Below, one piece after another: positions 37,702 through 52,270 of a stretch of 64,000 nt of DNA. The notes beneath the pieces were generated by a model that did no database searches, was not told where the DNA came from, and worked only from the letters and a program-made list of their open reading frames with translations. Made by a program: the position numbers and the translations under genes. The first letter of the stretch is position 1; each line of letters starts with the position of its first letter. This DNA comes from Agrostemma githago (lineage: Eukaryota; Streptophyta; Magnoliopsida; Caryophyllales; Caryophyllaceae). Location: the NCBI GenBank assembly GCA_958450325.1, contig OY288257.1:12853873-12917872 (forward strand). Reading direction: 5' to 3'.

Positions 37702-40035
37702 ATGTCTCGCGCTCGCGCTCTTTCTTTTAGTCCGTCGTCTGGAGGGACGGAGGGTAGGAGAGGGGGGAGATCCGACTTAGCCTCTTTCTCTGGGGTCAGA
37801 CCCGGCGGGGGAAACCGCCCCGAGGAAGATGGGGGTGCCAACTCACCCGAACCCGCTCCTTTTTGACGTTGTCGACTCCGACGACGGCGCATTGGAGATA
37901 GACCCCACTACCATTGCTGGCCTTGTTCCTAGGGAGAAAGGGAAAAAGTATTTCTTGGAAAAGCAAATACCTAATTCCTTTGAGAACCTACCCTGAAACC
38001 AAGAACCGAGACCTGATTTTGGAGAGCAATGCTGCTGGGGAGATTGAGAAATTTTATCACTTTGGGGAGGGATACACCGTTATAATTCTCGGGGAGAGAG
38101 ACACGGTGTGCTGCCCTCCCGACGGCTGTGTGGCCGTTTACCACAAGAGCCTGGAATTCGGCCTACGATTCCCTCTACACCCCTTCTTGGAGGAGGTTTT
38201 TAGGAGGATGAACGTGGCCATTGCTCAGCTGACTGCCTCGGCGATTAGGACCCTGGTGGCCTACACCTGGACTTGCCTCTTCCATGGGGAAGGGCCTTCT
38301 ATTGATGCCCTGCGCGCCATGACTTGGCTACAAATGGTGTCTTCATCAAGGGGGGATGACTCCCCTGGGTACTGGTCCATTTTGAAGTCGAAGAAATACG
38401 CCCTAGTCTGGCCGGCTTTAAACAGCCTGAAAGACTGGAAGGACAATTTTCTGTATGTACATAGTGCCTCCGGGTGGCGGATCCCTAGGCACTTTAGGAA
38501 CCACGTGCATACCCGTATGGAGACTCGCGAAGAATACCATCCGGGCGTCGGGGGAAAGATCTAAAGGTGAAGCTGAGCCAGGCAGACGAGAGTCTGGTCG
38601 AGAAGTTTAAGGTTACTGAGGGGCCTCCCCCTAATGAGTCTGCTTTCTGGCTTCCTCACGCAGATCTCATTACCACGGATGAATATCTGACCCCGCTGGG
38701 CCTGATTCCCGGCCTTGAAGGTAGTTTAGGGGCTTCAATTGGCCTGATTTTTCTCGAGGTTTCCATCCCTGTTTCCTTAACTGGCCGTTTATTCGTCTTG
38801 CAGGTTCTGCTTCTTGCCTTTGGACAAGGAAGCAAGTGAGGAGGCTTGGCCTGTCTGAGGAATTCGTTGTTACTCAAAAGTGCCCCTCTCTTCCCTCCAA
38901 CTTCAAGAAAGGAGAGAAGAACTTAATGAGGTTTGTGAAGGAATTCGCCTCTGGCCGACGACTCCCCTTCCCTCCATGGCTAAAGCCGGCGGCTCCTTCC
39001 CCCAATGCCCAGGGTGGGGAAGCTGAAGTTACTTCTGTGGCGACCCCTTCCCATGCTCACGGACAGGGTGATTCCCCTGCCGGGACTCACATTTCCCATT
39101 GGTCTCACCCTGCGGACTCTGAACAGACTGGAGAGAATGCTCCCTTGGTCCACAGGAGAAAGAGGAATAGGGAGACTCCAGGGACTGTGCCTATGGTTGA
39201 CTTGGAGGCTGATGTGGAGACCCCCGAGGCGAAACGCCCTGCTCATGACGTCCCGGGCACCTCTCTTTTGGAGGAAAATGCGGAGTTTCACTGTACTGCA
39301 GGCGACAGTGTTGATGTGTCAGGCCTGCTCTCGGATTCTGGTACTGTTTTGGCGGACCGCCTTACCAAGTCCATAACTACTACCTCCAACCAGGTGATCC
39401 AATACATACAGCGCACTTCCAAGGTGTTGCAGGCCTCTGCCGAGCTGGCGGCACTCAGCCGCCTAAGTGATGAGGAGCTGACTGTCACCCCTGGGGCCCC
39501 TCCTCCTGATCGCCTAGCTATGGTTGAAAGGGATGTGACCCTGATCATTAGCCTGAAGGACAAGCTGACAAAGCAGGAGAGCGAGCTGGAGGAAGCGAAG
39601 GGGCAGGCCAATCAGTGGAAACTCCAAGGGGAGAAGGCTGTAAGGGAGGCGTCCAAGCTGGAGGTGGAGCTGAAGGAGAGCCGCCTGGCAATGGAGCGCG
39701 CTACAATGTCCCTGGCTGAGATGGAGCATTTCAAGAAGAGAGCAGCCGATTTGGAAGAGAAGCTGTCCAAGGCCAACTCAGATTTCAAACAGGCTCAGAC
39801 TGGGTGGCAAGATGAGAAAGATGCCATCCTGAAGGAAGCTGAAGCTGCCGCGGACTTGAGCTTCGAGAATTGGGCTACTTCCTCCTTGGAGCTTGTTATG
39901 GAGGTGATTAAGGAAATGTTTCCTGTCTTTGACGAGGATGCTTTCCGGAACCTTTATGCTGCCAAGAATGAAGCTCAGGCGGCCGGAGCCCCTAAGGAAG
40001 CTGCTGGTCCCAGCCATGATGTGCCTGATGCTTAG
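37702..40035 (+). pseudogene. antisense extra gene 2 of element C (Transposase_28-like, coiled-coil tail)
   Basis: Plus-strand gene opposite to pol. It starts MSRARALSFSPSSGG. After frame changes (stop at 37864-37866, and shifts near 37990 and 38560) comes a globular part containing FPLHPFLEEVFRRMNVAIAQ and LVAYTWTCLF, the pattern of the family named putative gypsy type transposon (Transposase_28). An 83-bp intron (38721-38803, GTAGTT...TTGCAG) joins LEG to SASCLW in frame. Exon 2 runs to 40035, basic at first, then a long coiled coil (about 39530-39850, with KDKLTKQESELEEAKGQ and ELKESRLAMERA). Function in the element is unknown. The frame shifts could also be unrecognised small introns. Confidence 0.6.
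38721..38803 (+). other. intron of antisense gene 2
   Basis: Donor GAAG|GTAGTTTAGG and acceptor GTCTTGCAG|GTTCTG. Splicing restores one frame across two ORFs that are otherwise offset. Confidence 0.6.
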
Positions 40036-40213
40036 GCTTTTCTTTGATGATAACTTTCTTGTGCTGAGCCTTAGTATGGCCAGCTTGCCTGTAATGCTCT
40101 GATTTTTTCGGATCTTTATTTTGGGTTTTGTTCAAACAATATTACTCTTTCTTGAATTGATTTTCGAATATTTGTCCTTTATTTCTGCTTGCTTTGTATT
40201 CCATATAGAGTAT
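40036..40213 (+). other. 3' flank of antisense gene 2
   Basis: T-rich non-coding stretch between the stop codon and the tandem array. No further feature is seen. Confidence 0.35.
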
Positions 40214-40760
40214 GGCCTGCCCCCTGCCTGCCCAGGGGTAAGCAGGGTGACACTTTCCGTTTTTTATACAAGGTTGGGGGGCCTGCCCCCAGTCCTTGTT
40301 CATTCAGCCTGTCCCTGGCTTTTGATCAAAGTCCAGGGGGCCTGCCCCCTGCCTGCCCAGAGGTAAGCAGGGTGACACTTTGCGTTTTTTATACAAGGTT
40401 GGGGGGCCTGCCCCCAGTCCTTGTTCATTTGGCCTGTCCCTGGCTTTTGATCAGAGTCCAGGGGGCCTGCCCCCTGCCTGCCCAGAGGCTAGCAGGGAGG
40501 CGCTTTGCGTTTTTTATACAAGGTTGGGGGGCCTGCCCCCAGTCCTTGTTCATTTGGCCTGTCCCCGGCTTTTGACTAAAGTCCAGGGGGCCTGCCCCCT
40601 GCCTGCCCAGAGGCTGGCAGGGAGGCGCTTTGCGTTTTTTATACAAGGTTGGGGGGCCTGCCCCCAGTCCTTGTTCATTTGGCCTGTCCCTGGCTTTTGA
40701 CCAAAGTCCAGGGGGCCTGCCCCCTGCCTGCTCAGAGGCTGGCAGGGAGGCGTTGGATTT
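40214..40760. repeat. 125-bp tandem array in element C
   Basis: GGCCTGCCCCCTGCCTGCCC starts units near 40214, 40339, 40464, 40589 and 40714, a constant 125-bp step: four full units and a partial fifth. Each unit also holds TTTTTTATACAAGGTTGGGG and GTCCTTGTTCATT. The period is not a multiple of three, so the frames predicted across it are artefacts. Tandem arrays at this site of Tat elements can seed satellite DNA. Confidence 0.9.
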
Positions 40761-40985
40761 TTGTTGGGGGGCCATTTTCCTTAGTTCTGGCAACAGGGGG
40801 CCTCCCCCTATTGCCCCCTGCTCGTTTGTGTGTGAAAACGCAAGTTTGAACAGGCAACGAGTATAGACTTGAAGTTCTTTTCATTTCTTTGTAAAAATTT
40901 AACACAAGGGTGGCCGGAGCCGTCGACATTCTTTGACCGTTCTCCGCCAATTTTTCCAGGAAACAAAAACTATCTTAAAATATTG

Positions 40986-41660
40986 CTAGACATAATACTT
41001 CTTTAGGGTGTCTGCGTTCCAGTGAGCACTCAACTCTTGGCCCTCAAGATTGGCGATTCTATATGTGACTGGGCCTAAGATTTGAGTTATTTGGTATGGG
41101 CCCTCCCAGTTAGCGCTGAGTTTGCCGTGCTCTTTCGATTTTCCCACAGCCTGTGTTTTTTTGAGGACTAGATCACCCATCTGAAAATTTCGCTGATGCA
41201 CTCTCTTATTGTACGCCTTCCTCATTCGCTGCTGGTAGGCGACGATATTGGCACTGACTTCCTCCCTTACCTCACTGACCAGATCTAAGGCCTCAGCCAT
41301 TGCCACTTCATTCTTAGCCTGGTCGTATTGTAGGGAGCGCAGGGAAGGGATCCTGGCCTCGATTGGTAATAGAGCCTCTGCACCATATACCAGGCCGAAC
41401 GGGGTCTGGCCTGTAGATTCCTTTCGGGTGGTCCGGATTGACCAGAGTCTGCTGGGGAGCTCGTCGGCCCATCTGCCCTTGAGGTTATCTACCATCTTCT
41501 TAAGGCCATTCAGGATATGTTTGTTGGCTGCCTCTGCCTGTCCGTTGGTTTGAGGGTGACAGACGGCAGAGTAAGCAACTGCGACGCCATGGCCTTCCAG
41601 CCAGATTCTCAGGGGGGTCGTTATCGAATTGCCTTCCATGATCAAACACTAGCATTTTTG
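40986..41660 (-). pseudogene. integrase C-terminal half of element C
   Basis: The frame from 41645 has the catalytic Glu in PQTNGQAEAANKHIL and the C-terminal module down to WNADTLKKYYV at the true pol stop (40986-40988). The rest of integrase is upstream in another frame; the shift is at about 41645-41660. Confidence 0.85.
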
Positions 41661-43422
41661 GCAGGCCGAATCTAGTGATGATGTTCCGCCATATCACCTT
41701 CCTGACTGCAGGCTCGGTAATGTTAGGCACTGCCTCAGCTTCCACCCACTTGGTGAAGTAGTCGATAGCCACGATCAAGAACTTTCTGCCCCCGGTGGCC
41801 ACCGCAAAAGGTCCTAGTATGTCCATCCCCCACTGAGCGAAGGGGATGGGGGATAGGATTGGCCTGAGCTCTTGGGCCGGGGCATGGATGGATGGGGCGA
41901 AAAGCTGACATTTCCTGCACTTTTGAGTCAAGTCTTTGACGTCGGCCAGCAGGGTCGGCCAGTAGTATCCGGCTCTCAAGGCCTTGTGTGCCAGCAACTT
42001 TCCTTCTATGTGATGGCCACATATGCCAGAGTGGATGTCATCCAATACCTCCGCCGCCTGCTCTGCCCCCAGGCACCTGAGCAGGGGGGACGAGAAAGAT
42101 TTCTTGTACAAATCTTCTCCCATTATGATGAACCATGCAGCCCTTGCCGGCATTTTTCTTTTTTGTACGGGGTCAGTCGATAAGATTCCGTGTTTCTTGA
42201 ACAGGATGATGGGGGTCCTCCAATCTCCAGGCCCTGCCTCCTCCACCGCGCCGACGATTTGGTAGGGGACGGTAGATTTTTCCTGGATGACGTCCACCCA
42301 TACCGACCTCCTTATATCCTGCAGGCTGGAACTGGCCAGTTTTGACAGGGCGTCCGCTCGGTTGTTCTGGGATCGGGGGATCTGTCTGATTTCATATGAT
42401 TTCAGGCCTGACAATTCCCTCTTCACCATTTCCAGGTATGCGGCCATCGTTTGGTCCCTAGCCTCATACTCTCCATTGATTTGGTTGGCGATGAGCTGGG
42501 AGTCTGTTGCCAGGACAATCCGCTCTGCGCCTGCGGCTTTGGCTAGGTTAACGCCTGCGAGCACCGCTTCGTACTCAGCTTCATTGTTTGACGCGGGAAA
42601 GACAAATCTGAGAGCATGCTCAAAGTCGGTCCCCTCCGGGCTGGTCAATACTACTCCGGCCCCCGCTCTATTAGCCGTGGAGGACCCATCGGTGTATACT
42701 ATCCACTCGCCGGCGATTGGGCTATCCTCCTCAGAGTGGGAGCATTCTGCTAGAAAGTCGGCCAGGGCTTGGGCCTTGATGGCTGTTCTTGATTCGTATG
42801 TTATCCCCAGTCCACTCAACTCAATAGCCCACTTTAGCAGCCTGCCTGACTTTTCAAATTTTTCCAGCACCTTCTCTAGGGGCTGGTCTGTCAATACTAC
42901 GACAGGGTGTGCGTCGAAGTATGGCCTCAATTTTCTGGCCGCTATGACAACCGCATAGGCTGCTTTTTCGACCATAGGATAATTTTTCTCTGCTGCCCCC
43001 AGGGCATGACTTACAAAATATATGGGCTGTTGAGCGCCTGCTTCCTCCCTCAAGATGACTGCTCTGACTGTCACATTGGTTACGGCGATGTAGAGGAAGA
43101 GTTTTTCCCCTGCTACTGACCTTGCCAGGGTGGGGAGTTTCTTTAAATGCTCCTTCAATTGCCCGAATGCTTCTTTTTGCTCGTCCTCCCACTTGAATTG
43201 CTTGTTGCCTTTCAGTATTTTGAAGAATGGGGTTGACTTGTCTGCTGACCTGGCGATGAATCGTGCCAGGGCGGCCATGCGGCCTGTCAGACGTTGGATG
43301 TCCCTGATGGTCTTGGGTTCAGGAAGGTCCAGAACAGCCTGAACTTTCTCGGGGTTAGCGTCTATCCCTCGAGAGCTGACCAAAAAACCCAAGATTTTCC
43401 AGAACGAACCCCAAATGTACAC
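41661..43422 (-). pseudogene. RNase H (two) and integrase N-terminus of element C
   Basis: The frame (open from 43422 down to 41500) starts in the RT thumb. It continues through the first RNase H remnant (PIYFVSHALGAAEKNYPMVE) and the second RNase H with all acidic motifs (VYTDGSS, NNEAEYEAVL, ATDSQLIA, NRADAL). It then enters integrase with its HHCC finger (HSGICGHHIEGK ... CRKCQ) and the first Asp (MDILGP). The second integrase Asp lies in VFDHGRQFD, where the usual DNG reads DHG. The frame is lost soon after. Confidence 0.85.
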
Positions 43423-44672
43423 TTTTTTGGATTGAGTTTCATTTTGTAGGTGCGCAGGGAGGAGAACGTCTCCCGCAGGTCGGCCAGGTGCTCATCGTCT
43501 CCTTTTCTCTTTACAATGGCGTCATCGACATAGGCTTCTATGTTCCTGCCCTTTTGGTCCTCGAACACCTTGTCGACCAGGCGTTGGTACGTGGCCCCTA
43601 CGTTTTTGAGCCCGAATGGCATCATCTTGTACATGTAGGTGCCTGAACTAGTGATGAATGCGCACTTCACCCTGTCCGGCTGCCATAAGTACACCTGATG
43701 ATACCCTGAGAAGGCATCCAGGAAGCTCAGCATAGTATATCCACTGGTGGCGTCTACCATTTGATCAATCCTGGGGAGTGGGTAGCAGTCCTTCGGGCAG
43801 GCCTTGTTGAGGTTCGTAAAGTCCACGCACATTCTCCATGCGCCTGATGATTTTTTGACCATGACTACATTCGCCAGCCACTCTGGGTAGTCACAAACCT
43901 CGATAAAATCTGCCTTCAGAAGTTTTTCAATTTCCTCTTTGATTGCCACGTCTTTCTCTGCGGACATATTCTGCTTTTTCTGCTTCACAGGGCGGACATC
44001 CGCGTTTACGTTCAGCTTGTGAACGATACACGCTGGATCGACCCCTGGCATCTCGTCCGCCGAGTAGGCGAATACGTCCTTGTTCTCTTTCAATAGCTTG
44101 ACCAGTTTCGCCTGGTAGGACTCTTCCAGATCAGCCCCTATAAAGACTTGCCTTCCTGGCTCCAGGTCCACCAGCATGCTCTCTCCCCCAGGTTCCAGGT
44201 GGTTTGACGCCTGATTACCGGCTGGAATCTCGCCTTCCCTGCTGGGGGAGCTGTCAGCTTTTCTCTTTCCTATTCTTTCGCTTTCATGAGTTTGCAGGGC
44301 CACGGAGTAGCACTGTCTGGCCGACTCCTGATCCCCGTGCACTTTTCCTTCTAGGCCAAAATCAGTAACATAGGCTATAGTGAGGGCTCTAATTGATATG
44401 GCCGCTTCAATCTCGTCCAGGGTGGCCCTGCCGATCAGGGCGTTGTAAGCAGACCTTGCATCCACTACAACGAATGATGCCCTGACATTTCTGGCAGTAG
44501 CCCCCTCCCCAAATGTTACAGGTAGATCTATGATCCCCATGGGTAATATGCCTGCTCCGCTGAACCCATATAATGATCCAGGGGCAGGTCGTAGGTATCT
44601 TTTCTCCAGGCCCATTTGTCGAATGCGTCTTTGTACAGCAAGTTCGTGTAGGCACCGGTATCCACCATGCAC
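43362..44672 (-). pseudogene. protease C-terminus and reverse transcriptase of element C
   Basis: 436 codons. The N-terminal part completes the protease (YNALIGRATLDEIEAAI is the conserved ALIGR block), followed by a variable linker. RT then follows with WRMCVDFTNLNKACP, MLSFLDAFSGYHQV, MPFGLKNVGATYQRLV and YVDDAIVK, the two catalytic Asp present. A frame shift near 43395-43400 ends it (the residues after TFGVRSGK become unrelated), and RNase H continues in the frame above. Confidence 0.85.
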
Positions 44673-46587
44673 CTCCGAACAATGTGGTTGCTGATTTCCA
44701 AGGATAGCACCAAGGGATCGCTGTGAGGGTACACCACCCGTCCTGCATCCTCGGGGGTGATGCTCAGCGTTACTCCCTTCAGGCTTCCTGCTCTTTCAGC
44801 GTAGCAGATTTGGTTCCTCAGCTCACGAATTTGCCTTTTCTGACCCCTTCGGCTGACTTGGCCTTCCGCATCCCCTGATATCACATGGATTACCAGGCTG
44901 TTCTGTACCGAGCCCTCGGGCTTTTCAGGCGCTTCTTTCTGAGATTTACTTCTGGCTGCGTAGTTGGCCAACCAGCCATTCCTGATCAGCTTCTCAATTT
45001 CGTCCTTCAGGTGGCGACACTCTTCGGTGGTGTGGCCTACACAGTCGTGGAAAGTGCAGAATTTCTTAGGGTCCCCTTTTGGACTACGCGGTTTGCTCGG
45101 GCGGTTCCATTTAGCAGTCTCCTTTTCCAGTTCGAAGATCTCCGCCCTGGATTTGTTAAGGGCTGTGTAACTGTCGAACCTGGGCTGGTAGACAGTGCGC
45201 TCCTTTTTAGGGGTATCCCCTTCCTCAGTTCTTTGCCTTCCGGATTCGTTTCTACCGCGCCCACCCTGCGGTCCCCCCTGCTGCCTGGTGGGGCCTGCGG
45301 GGGTCTCCGGCAGGCTGTGGAACTCCTCCTGCAGCATAAACCCCTCTACAATCTTTCTGGCTTTGGCCAGGGTCTCCGGCTGGGCCCTGATCATTTGGTT
45401 TTTCATCTCGCCGGGGAGCAGGGAGTTGGTTTGTGCATATGCTGCTGTCGGGTCGTCAATTTCCTTCACCTGCTGGAATGATAAGTCGAACCTATTTCGA
45501 TATTCCCTGACAGTTTCGCCCTTCTTTTGCCTGAGGGTCATCAGGTCAAAACGGGTGAGACGTCGTCTTTTGTTTCCAGCATACTGGTCCAGGAACATTT
45601 CTGCCAGTTCAATGAAGAAAGAGATTGACCCCTGCGGGAGGTCCCTGAACCAACCCTGGGCTAAGCCCACCAGGGTGGTGGGGAAGATCTTGCACCAGAC
45701 TGCGTCGTCGGCGTCGTACATGCCCATATGACTCTCGTACGCAGCCAGGTGATCTTCCGGATCTGTAGTTCCGTTGAACTTTACAGTCGGCATTTTAATC
45801 TTCGGGATAGGATACGCCTGAACCTCTGGGTGAAGCGGGGTCTTGGTTGGCCTGCCCACCATTTTTGACCTGCTCGTGCCTGAGTAGTGACCGTAGTCAT
45901 CCCTTCTGTCAGAGGTCGGTCTCCTACTTTCAGGGGAGCGGTGCCTTGGTGGGCGCCTGCTTATTGCCTCGTCGTCCCTGGAAGGGGAGTGATACCGTGA
46001 GCGCTTTTTCTGGGTAGGCTCGAGGTTATCACCCTGACGGTGCCTGGGCCTCATAGGCTGACCGTTGTTAAGCCTGGATTGTAGGCTTTGGGATAGCCCT
46101 GGGGCAGGCTGCAATCCCTCAACCGGTGTCAGCCTGGAGAATACATCTCCCTGTTTCTCTCCCAGGCGTTTGGATACTGGCTCCTTGTGCCTCATGCGAT
46201 TTCTCAGGTCCTGGGATAGGCCCCCTCTTTCACGAGCGGCCGTGGATTCTGTAGTATGAATGGAGAATACTTCCTCAGGACCAGCAACCTCCTGCTGCGC
46301 AGGCGGTTCCTGACGGGCTTCTGTGATTCGCCTTTGCACTTGTGCATACGCTTGAGCTATCTTCCTGGCCTTTTTTTCTGAACGTTTCTGACGGTGGTTC
46401 GCTTTGTGCCCCCGGTTCCTTCTCCACTTTCAAAGTGGAGCAACCTGGGGGTCGTGGCGACCCTGTCTACCAGATCGTCCGGAGTGAATTCCTGATCCAA
46501 CATAGCTGAGAAGAACGCCGCAGTCTGTACCATCTGAGCAGGGGCGAGGTTCAGAACTTGCCTCGGATGACTCCTCTGCCCTGCCAT
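44528..46587 (-). pseudogene. gag and protease start of element C
   Basis: Gag begins at the Met at 46587 (MAGQRSHPRQVLNL). At a run of seven T (about 46371-46377) the frame slips, and the main 603-codon frame continues from about 46370 to 44528. It has an Arg-rich linker, the Retrotrans_gag core (VKFNGTTDPEDHLAAYESHM, GWFRDLPQGSISFF), the knuckle-like CTFHDCVGHTTEEC with Tat-type spacing, and the protease active-site loop MVDTGAYTNLL at the end. The protease then changes frame near 44600. Homopolymer slippage could be a real mutation or a sequencing error. Confidence 0.85.
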
Positions 46588-46820
46588 GGCTGCTGCCCCC
46601 TGACCCGGTGCCCCCTAGAGACTGGCTCGCCCCACGCCTGGAATCGTGGCGGCAGGTGTTACTTCTAGCGGCATGCCATATTGGGGGGCTTTTGGCGGGT
46701 TTGCCACTGAGCTGGTGTCGAAAATTTCAGGCATGTTCGTTTGTGAGTGGTTAATTTGTTAATTTTGTGTTTTGGAATGGTTGATTTTGTGGGTAATTTC
46801 GTGGGTACAACCTAGATCTT
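46588..46820 (-). other. untranslated leader of element C
   Basis: Between PBS and gag start, without coding signal. Confidence 0.5.
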
Positions 46821-46838
46821 CCCCACAGACGGCGCCAA
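46821..46838 (-). other. primer binding site of element C
   Basis: The minus strand reads TGGCGCCGTCTGTGGGGA, three bases inside the 5' LTR, a PBS sequence common in plant gypsy elements. The primer tRNA is not assigned here. Confidence 0.8.
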
Positions 46839-46841
46839 ATT

Positions 46842-47529
46842 GTTCCGGTCACGGAAACAATTAACCCGGTCTTGGATCCGGGTCGTATAATCGGAATGTT
46901 AACAAGTATTGGATCGCTTGACTCCCTTTGACCTCTCCTTCCTCCCTCTCCTATGATCGGACCTTCCCGACGGAGTTGGCCTGCTCCCTGCACAGTGAAC
47001 GCACAGGGCCCCGGAGGTTGTCCGAGGGAACCCTCTCCGATGCCTAAGTTAGTCCTTGAAATGCCTTGATGGACCTAGCTCGTGAGGAACTAGGCGGCGT
47101 TTTTAGGAGTGAGAGTCTAGAGAGAGAAAATCCAACCTTCTCTAAGTGGGAAATGAGTGGGTATTTATACCTTCCCACAAGAGAGAGAGGGGGAGAGGGA
47201 AAAGAGCGGGAGAATGGGTGGACATGAGGATGACACGTTGCCTCGCCTCATCCACCCACTTCCCCTTACCTGAGGCGGAATGACGGATGGGCCCTCGGTT
47301 TCCCCTGCTCGTGCTGGGGGGTTTGGGCACCCTGGAAACCAGCACGTTGGGGACTTGGTGGCCCTGCTCGGCCGACAGCAAGACCTTGCCGAGCAGGCGC
47401 AAGCCTTGGAGTGCTTTCAGTAGTCTTTTGCAGGGTGGGCCTGCTGGGCAGTCCTCAGTTCACCCTGGGGGCGAATTATTCCAGGGCGCCACAGGCGGGC
47501 GACCCGTGGCACTTAGTCAACTCCCATCA
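46842..47529 (-). repeat. 5' LTR of element C
   Basis: 688 bp, the same ends as the 3' LTR, about 98% identical to it. A minus-strand TATA-like box (TATAAATA) lies at 47162-47169. Confidence 0.9.
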
Positions 47530-47534
47530 AATAT
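47530..47534. repeat. target-site duplication AATAT, right
   Basis: Matches 35537-35541. Confidence 0.9.
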
Positions 47535-49673
47535 AATTAGCAATAATATATAGCTAAAATTAGAAAACCGAAGTTAAAATATTTACTACATACTACTACT
47601 CAAACATACGATATAAAATCAAGTAACGTCCTAAAGTTACCTTTGGCCGATATCCGAGCGATCACGTACTTGCCTTTCTTGATTAGACCAAGCTCGAACT
47701 TTAGAACTTTGGAAGCCGATTCAATAAAACTCTGAGGCCTTCACGAAACGAAAAAGAACGAGATTGGAATAAAGAGAACCGGGAAGAACGAGAATGAGAA
47801 GATAAGAAAATCGAAACAGCAGGGAAGATAATAGAACGAGGAGAACTAAGATTCGTGCAAACGCACGTCTGACAGCAGAAAAGTAGAGCAACAGGAGCAT
47901 CACAAGCGGACAGCAAAAAAGACAGCAGCAACACGACAGAAAGAGGAAGACAAGAACGAAGAAAAGAGGATCGCAAAACCGTGTCTATGAGACAGAACGA
48001 AAAACAGTGATGATGACACGTAAAAGCAATCGAACAAACAGCAGCCGCAGCAGAAAAGGACGACAAACCACAACAGACAAAAACCGACGGTAACATGAGA
48101 ACAACGAGCAGCAGCAGAAAGACGCAGATGTAGCAACAAGGAAGCGAAGAATAAGGAGAATAAGAACGAGAAACACGTAGCAGCAGTGGGTCCAATCAGA
48201 ATAGCGAGCGGAAATCGACAACAGTACCATCAAGACTTCACATAGTACATGCTACAATGACCACGCAACAGTAGTAGAAAGAAGAGGGAACGGACTCAGC
48301 AATAACGACGTGACAAAATCAAAAGACAAAACAAAGAAGAAGAAAGGGAGAATCTGCAACAAAACGTAGCGATACAAGAAAAGGCAGCAGCAGCAGTACA
48401 GCGGAAAACAACAGGAAAAAGAAAAAAGAAGGAGCGAGAAAGGATGGAAGAAGAAGATAAGAAGAGGGACATAAAGACGAAAACCGAACCGAACAGCAAC
48501 GTACAACAGCCAACTAGCAGTACGACAAAAGAGCCAGCCTTGAAACGAAGAGGGAAAAGAACAGGACATAAGGTCAGATGCAACAGAACAGTAGCAACAA
48601 CCAAAAACAAAAACAGCAGCAGTGAACGAGCAGCAAAAACAAGGACGGATGCGGGAAAAATGACAGCAACAACATCGGACAGAAGACAGAAATAGGGAAG
48701 AGAGGGGCTACCTTTCGACGATCGGCATAGAAAAGACAGCAGCACGAAGAGTAGCAGCACAGGAAAAACAGGGGGGTCGAAAACGGAGAGGATACAGACG
48801 AGGAGGGTAAAGGAGAGATGGATGACGACTAGTGAACCAAGATGGTTGCAAAAATGAAAGCAAAACCGGAGAAGGGATGTGTGCGTGGAAGATGGTGAAG
48901 AAGGACGGAGAAATAGAGGCGGAAATAGAGAAGAGGAGAAGTGAAGCGGTGGGAAAGCAGGGGAATGAAGGAGTGGGTGAAACGGTGGGAGCATATAAAA
49001 AAAATGGAAGCGGATGTGAATCAGTAGAATGGGTGAATGTAATATTAATTGGGGTTGAATATCTCACGTGAGAGGAATAAAAAATACGGTTTAATTAAAT
49101 GAATCGGGTAGGAACCGAATTCCGAAATGATAAGTTGACTGACCCACGAGTTGAATTTAAACGAGTCAATAAAGTTAATAAATAATCGGACCATCAAATA
49201 AAATGAGTAAATAAAATATTCAAGACGAACACGAAGTTTATAGAAATAAATAATTAAACGATGAAATAGTATTTCCCGAAAAATAATAAATCTTCGATAA
49301 AGTGAATTATATGATTTCTCGAGAAAAGGTAATAAATGTTTTTGACGAAACTTAATATAAATGAACTTCGAACCAAAAAATAGAAATTCGAACTTAAATT
49401 TAAATAAATAAAGGAATTTAGAATTTAAATCATCAAAATAGATTTTCGATAAGAATTAAATTAAATGTATAAAATGAATCGAAATAAAAATAAAAAAAAT
49501 ATGTTTTAAATATAAGAAGAGTTTCTGAGTCAAATAGAATTTTAGGAGTTTGAAACGATTAAACGATAAATTCATTTTAATAATAATTTTGAGAATTACG
49601 AGTTAAATCGTTAAAAATAAAAATACGAACATAATTTTAATTTAATTTAATTTATAAAATCAGGGGTGTTACA

Positions 49674-49678
49674 GAGAG
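49674..49678. repeat. target-site duplication GAGAG, right
   Basis: Matches 33764-33768. Confidence 0.85.
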
Positions 49679-49857
49679 AACGTAGAAAAACATAGAAAAT
49701 TTGAAGAAACAGAGGGGGAGAAGAAGTGAGCGTAGAGAGGGAGTTTCGCGAGGGAGAAGAAGTTTATATAAACTCCGCGTGCTTTTCAGATCGTTGATCT
49801 GATCAAATTGAACGATCCTGATTTACGGGACGGACTCATTTAAGATGTGAGGACTCA

Positions 49858-52270
<2,413 letters not shown>

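Larger units (their letters stand above)
35542..47529 (-). mobile_element. complete Tat-type Ty3/gypsy element C
   Basis: An 11,988-bp element with both LTRs, TSD AATAT, PBS, gag, protease, RT, dual RNase H and integrase on the minus strand, two antisense genes on the plus strand, and a 125-bp tandem array. The LTRs (689 and 688 bp) differ by about 14 substitutions and one indel by my reading, about 98% identity, so the insertion is recent relative to the others. Several frame breaks in gag-pol show that it cannot move by itself now. Confidence 0.9.
33769..49673 (-). repeat. solo LTR D (about 3.9 kb), interrupted by Tat element C
   Basis: It begins TGTAATCCCCTAG and ends GGGGTGTTACA on the plus strand. 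On the minus strand it therefore starts TGTAACACCCC, the usual LTR start of Tekay/Del-type chromoviruses. GAGAG flanks it on both sides. Without element C it is 33769-35541 plus 47535-49673, about 3.9 kb, with no PBS or coding sequence, so a solo LTR is the simplest reading. The frames at 47701-49067 are Leu/Ser/Phe-rich shadows of a purine-rich strand. Confidence 0.7.

Noticed and set aside
40214..40760. CRISPR-like array
   Set aside because: Units are 125 bp and similar throughout, with no unique spacers, in a plant retrotransposon.
40121..40866. Overlapping frames on both strands in the 125-bp array
   Set aside because: The period is not a multiple of three, so all frames stay open by repetition; no family resemblance.
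47701..49067. Leu/Phe/Ser-rich minus-strand frames resembling membrane proteins
   Set aside because: Complement of a purine-rich strand within solo LTR D; several frames overlap and none has a start context or domain.
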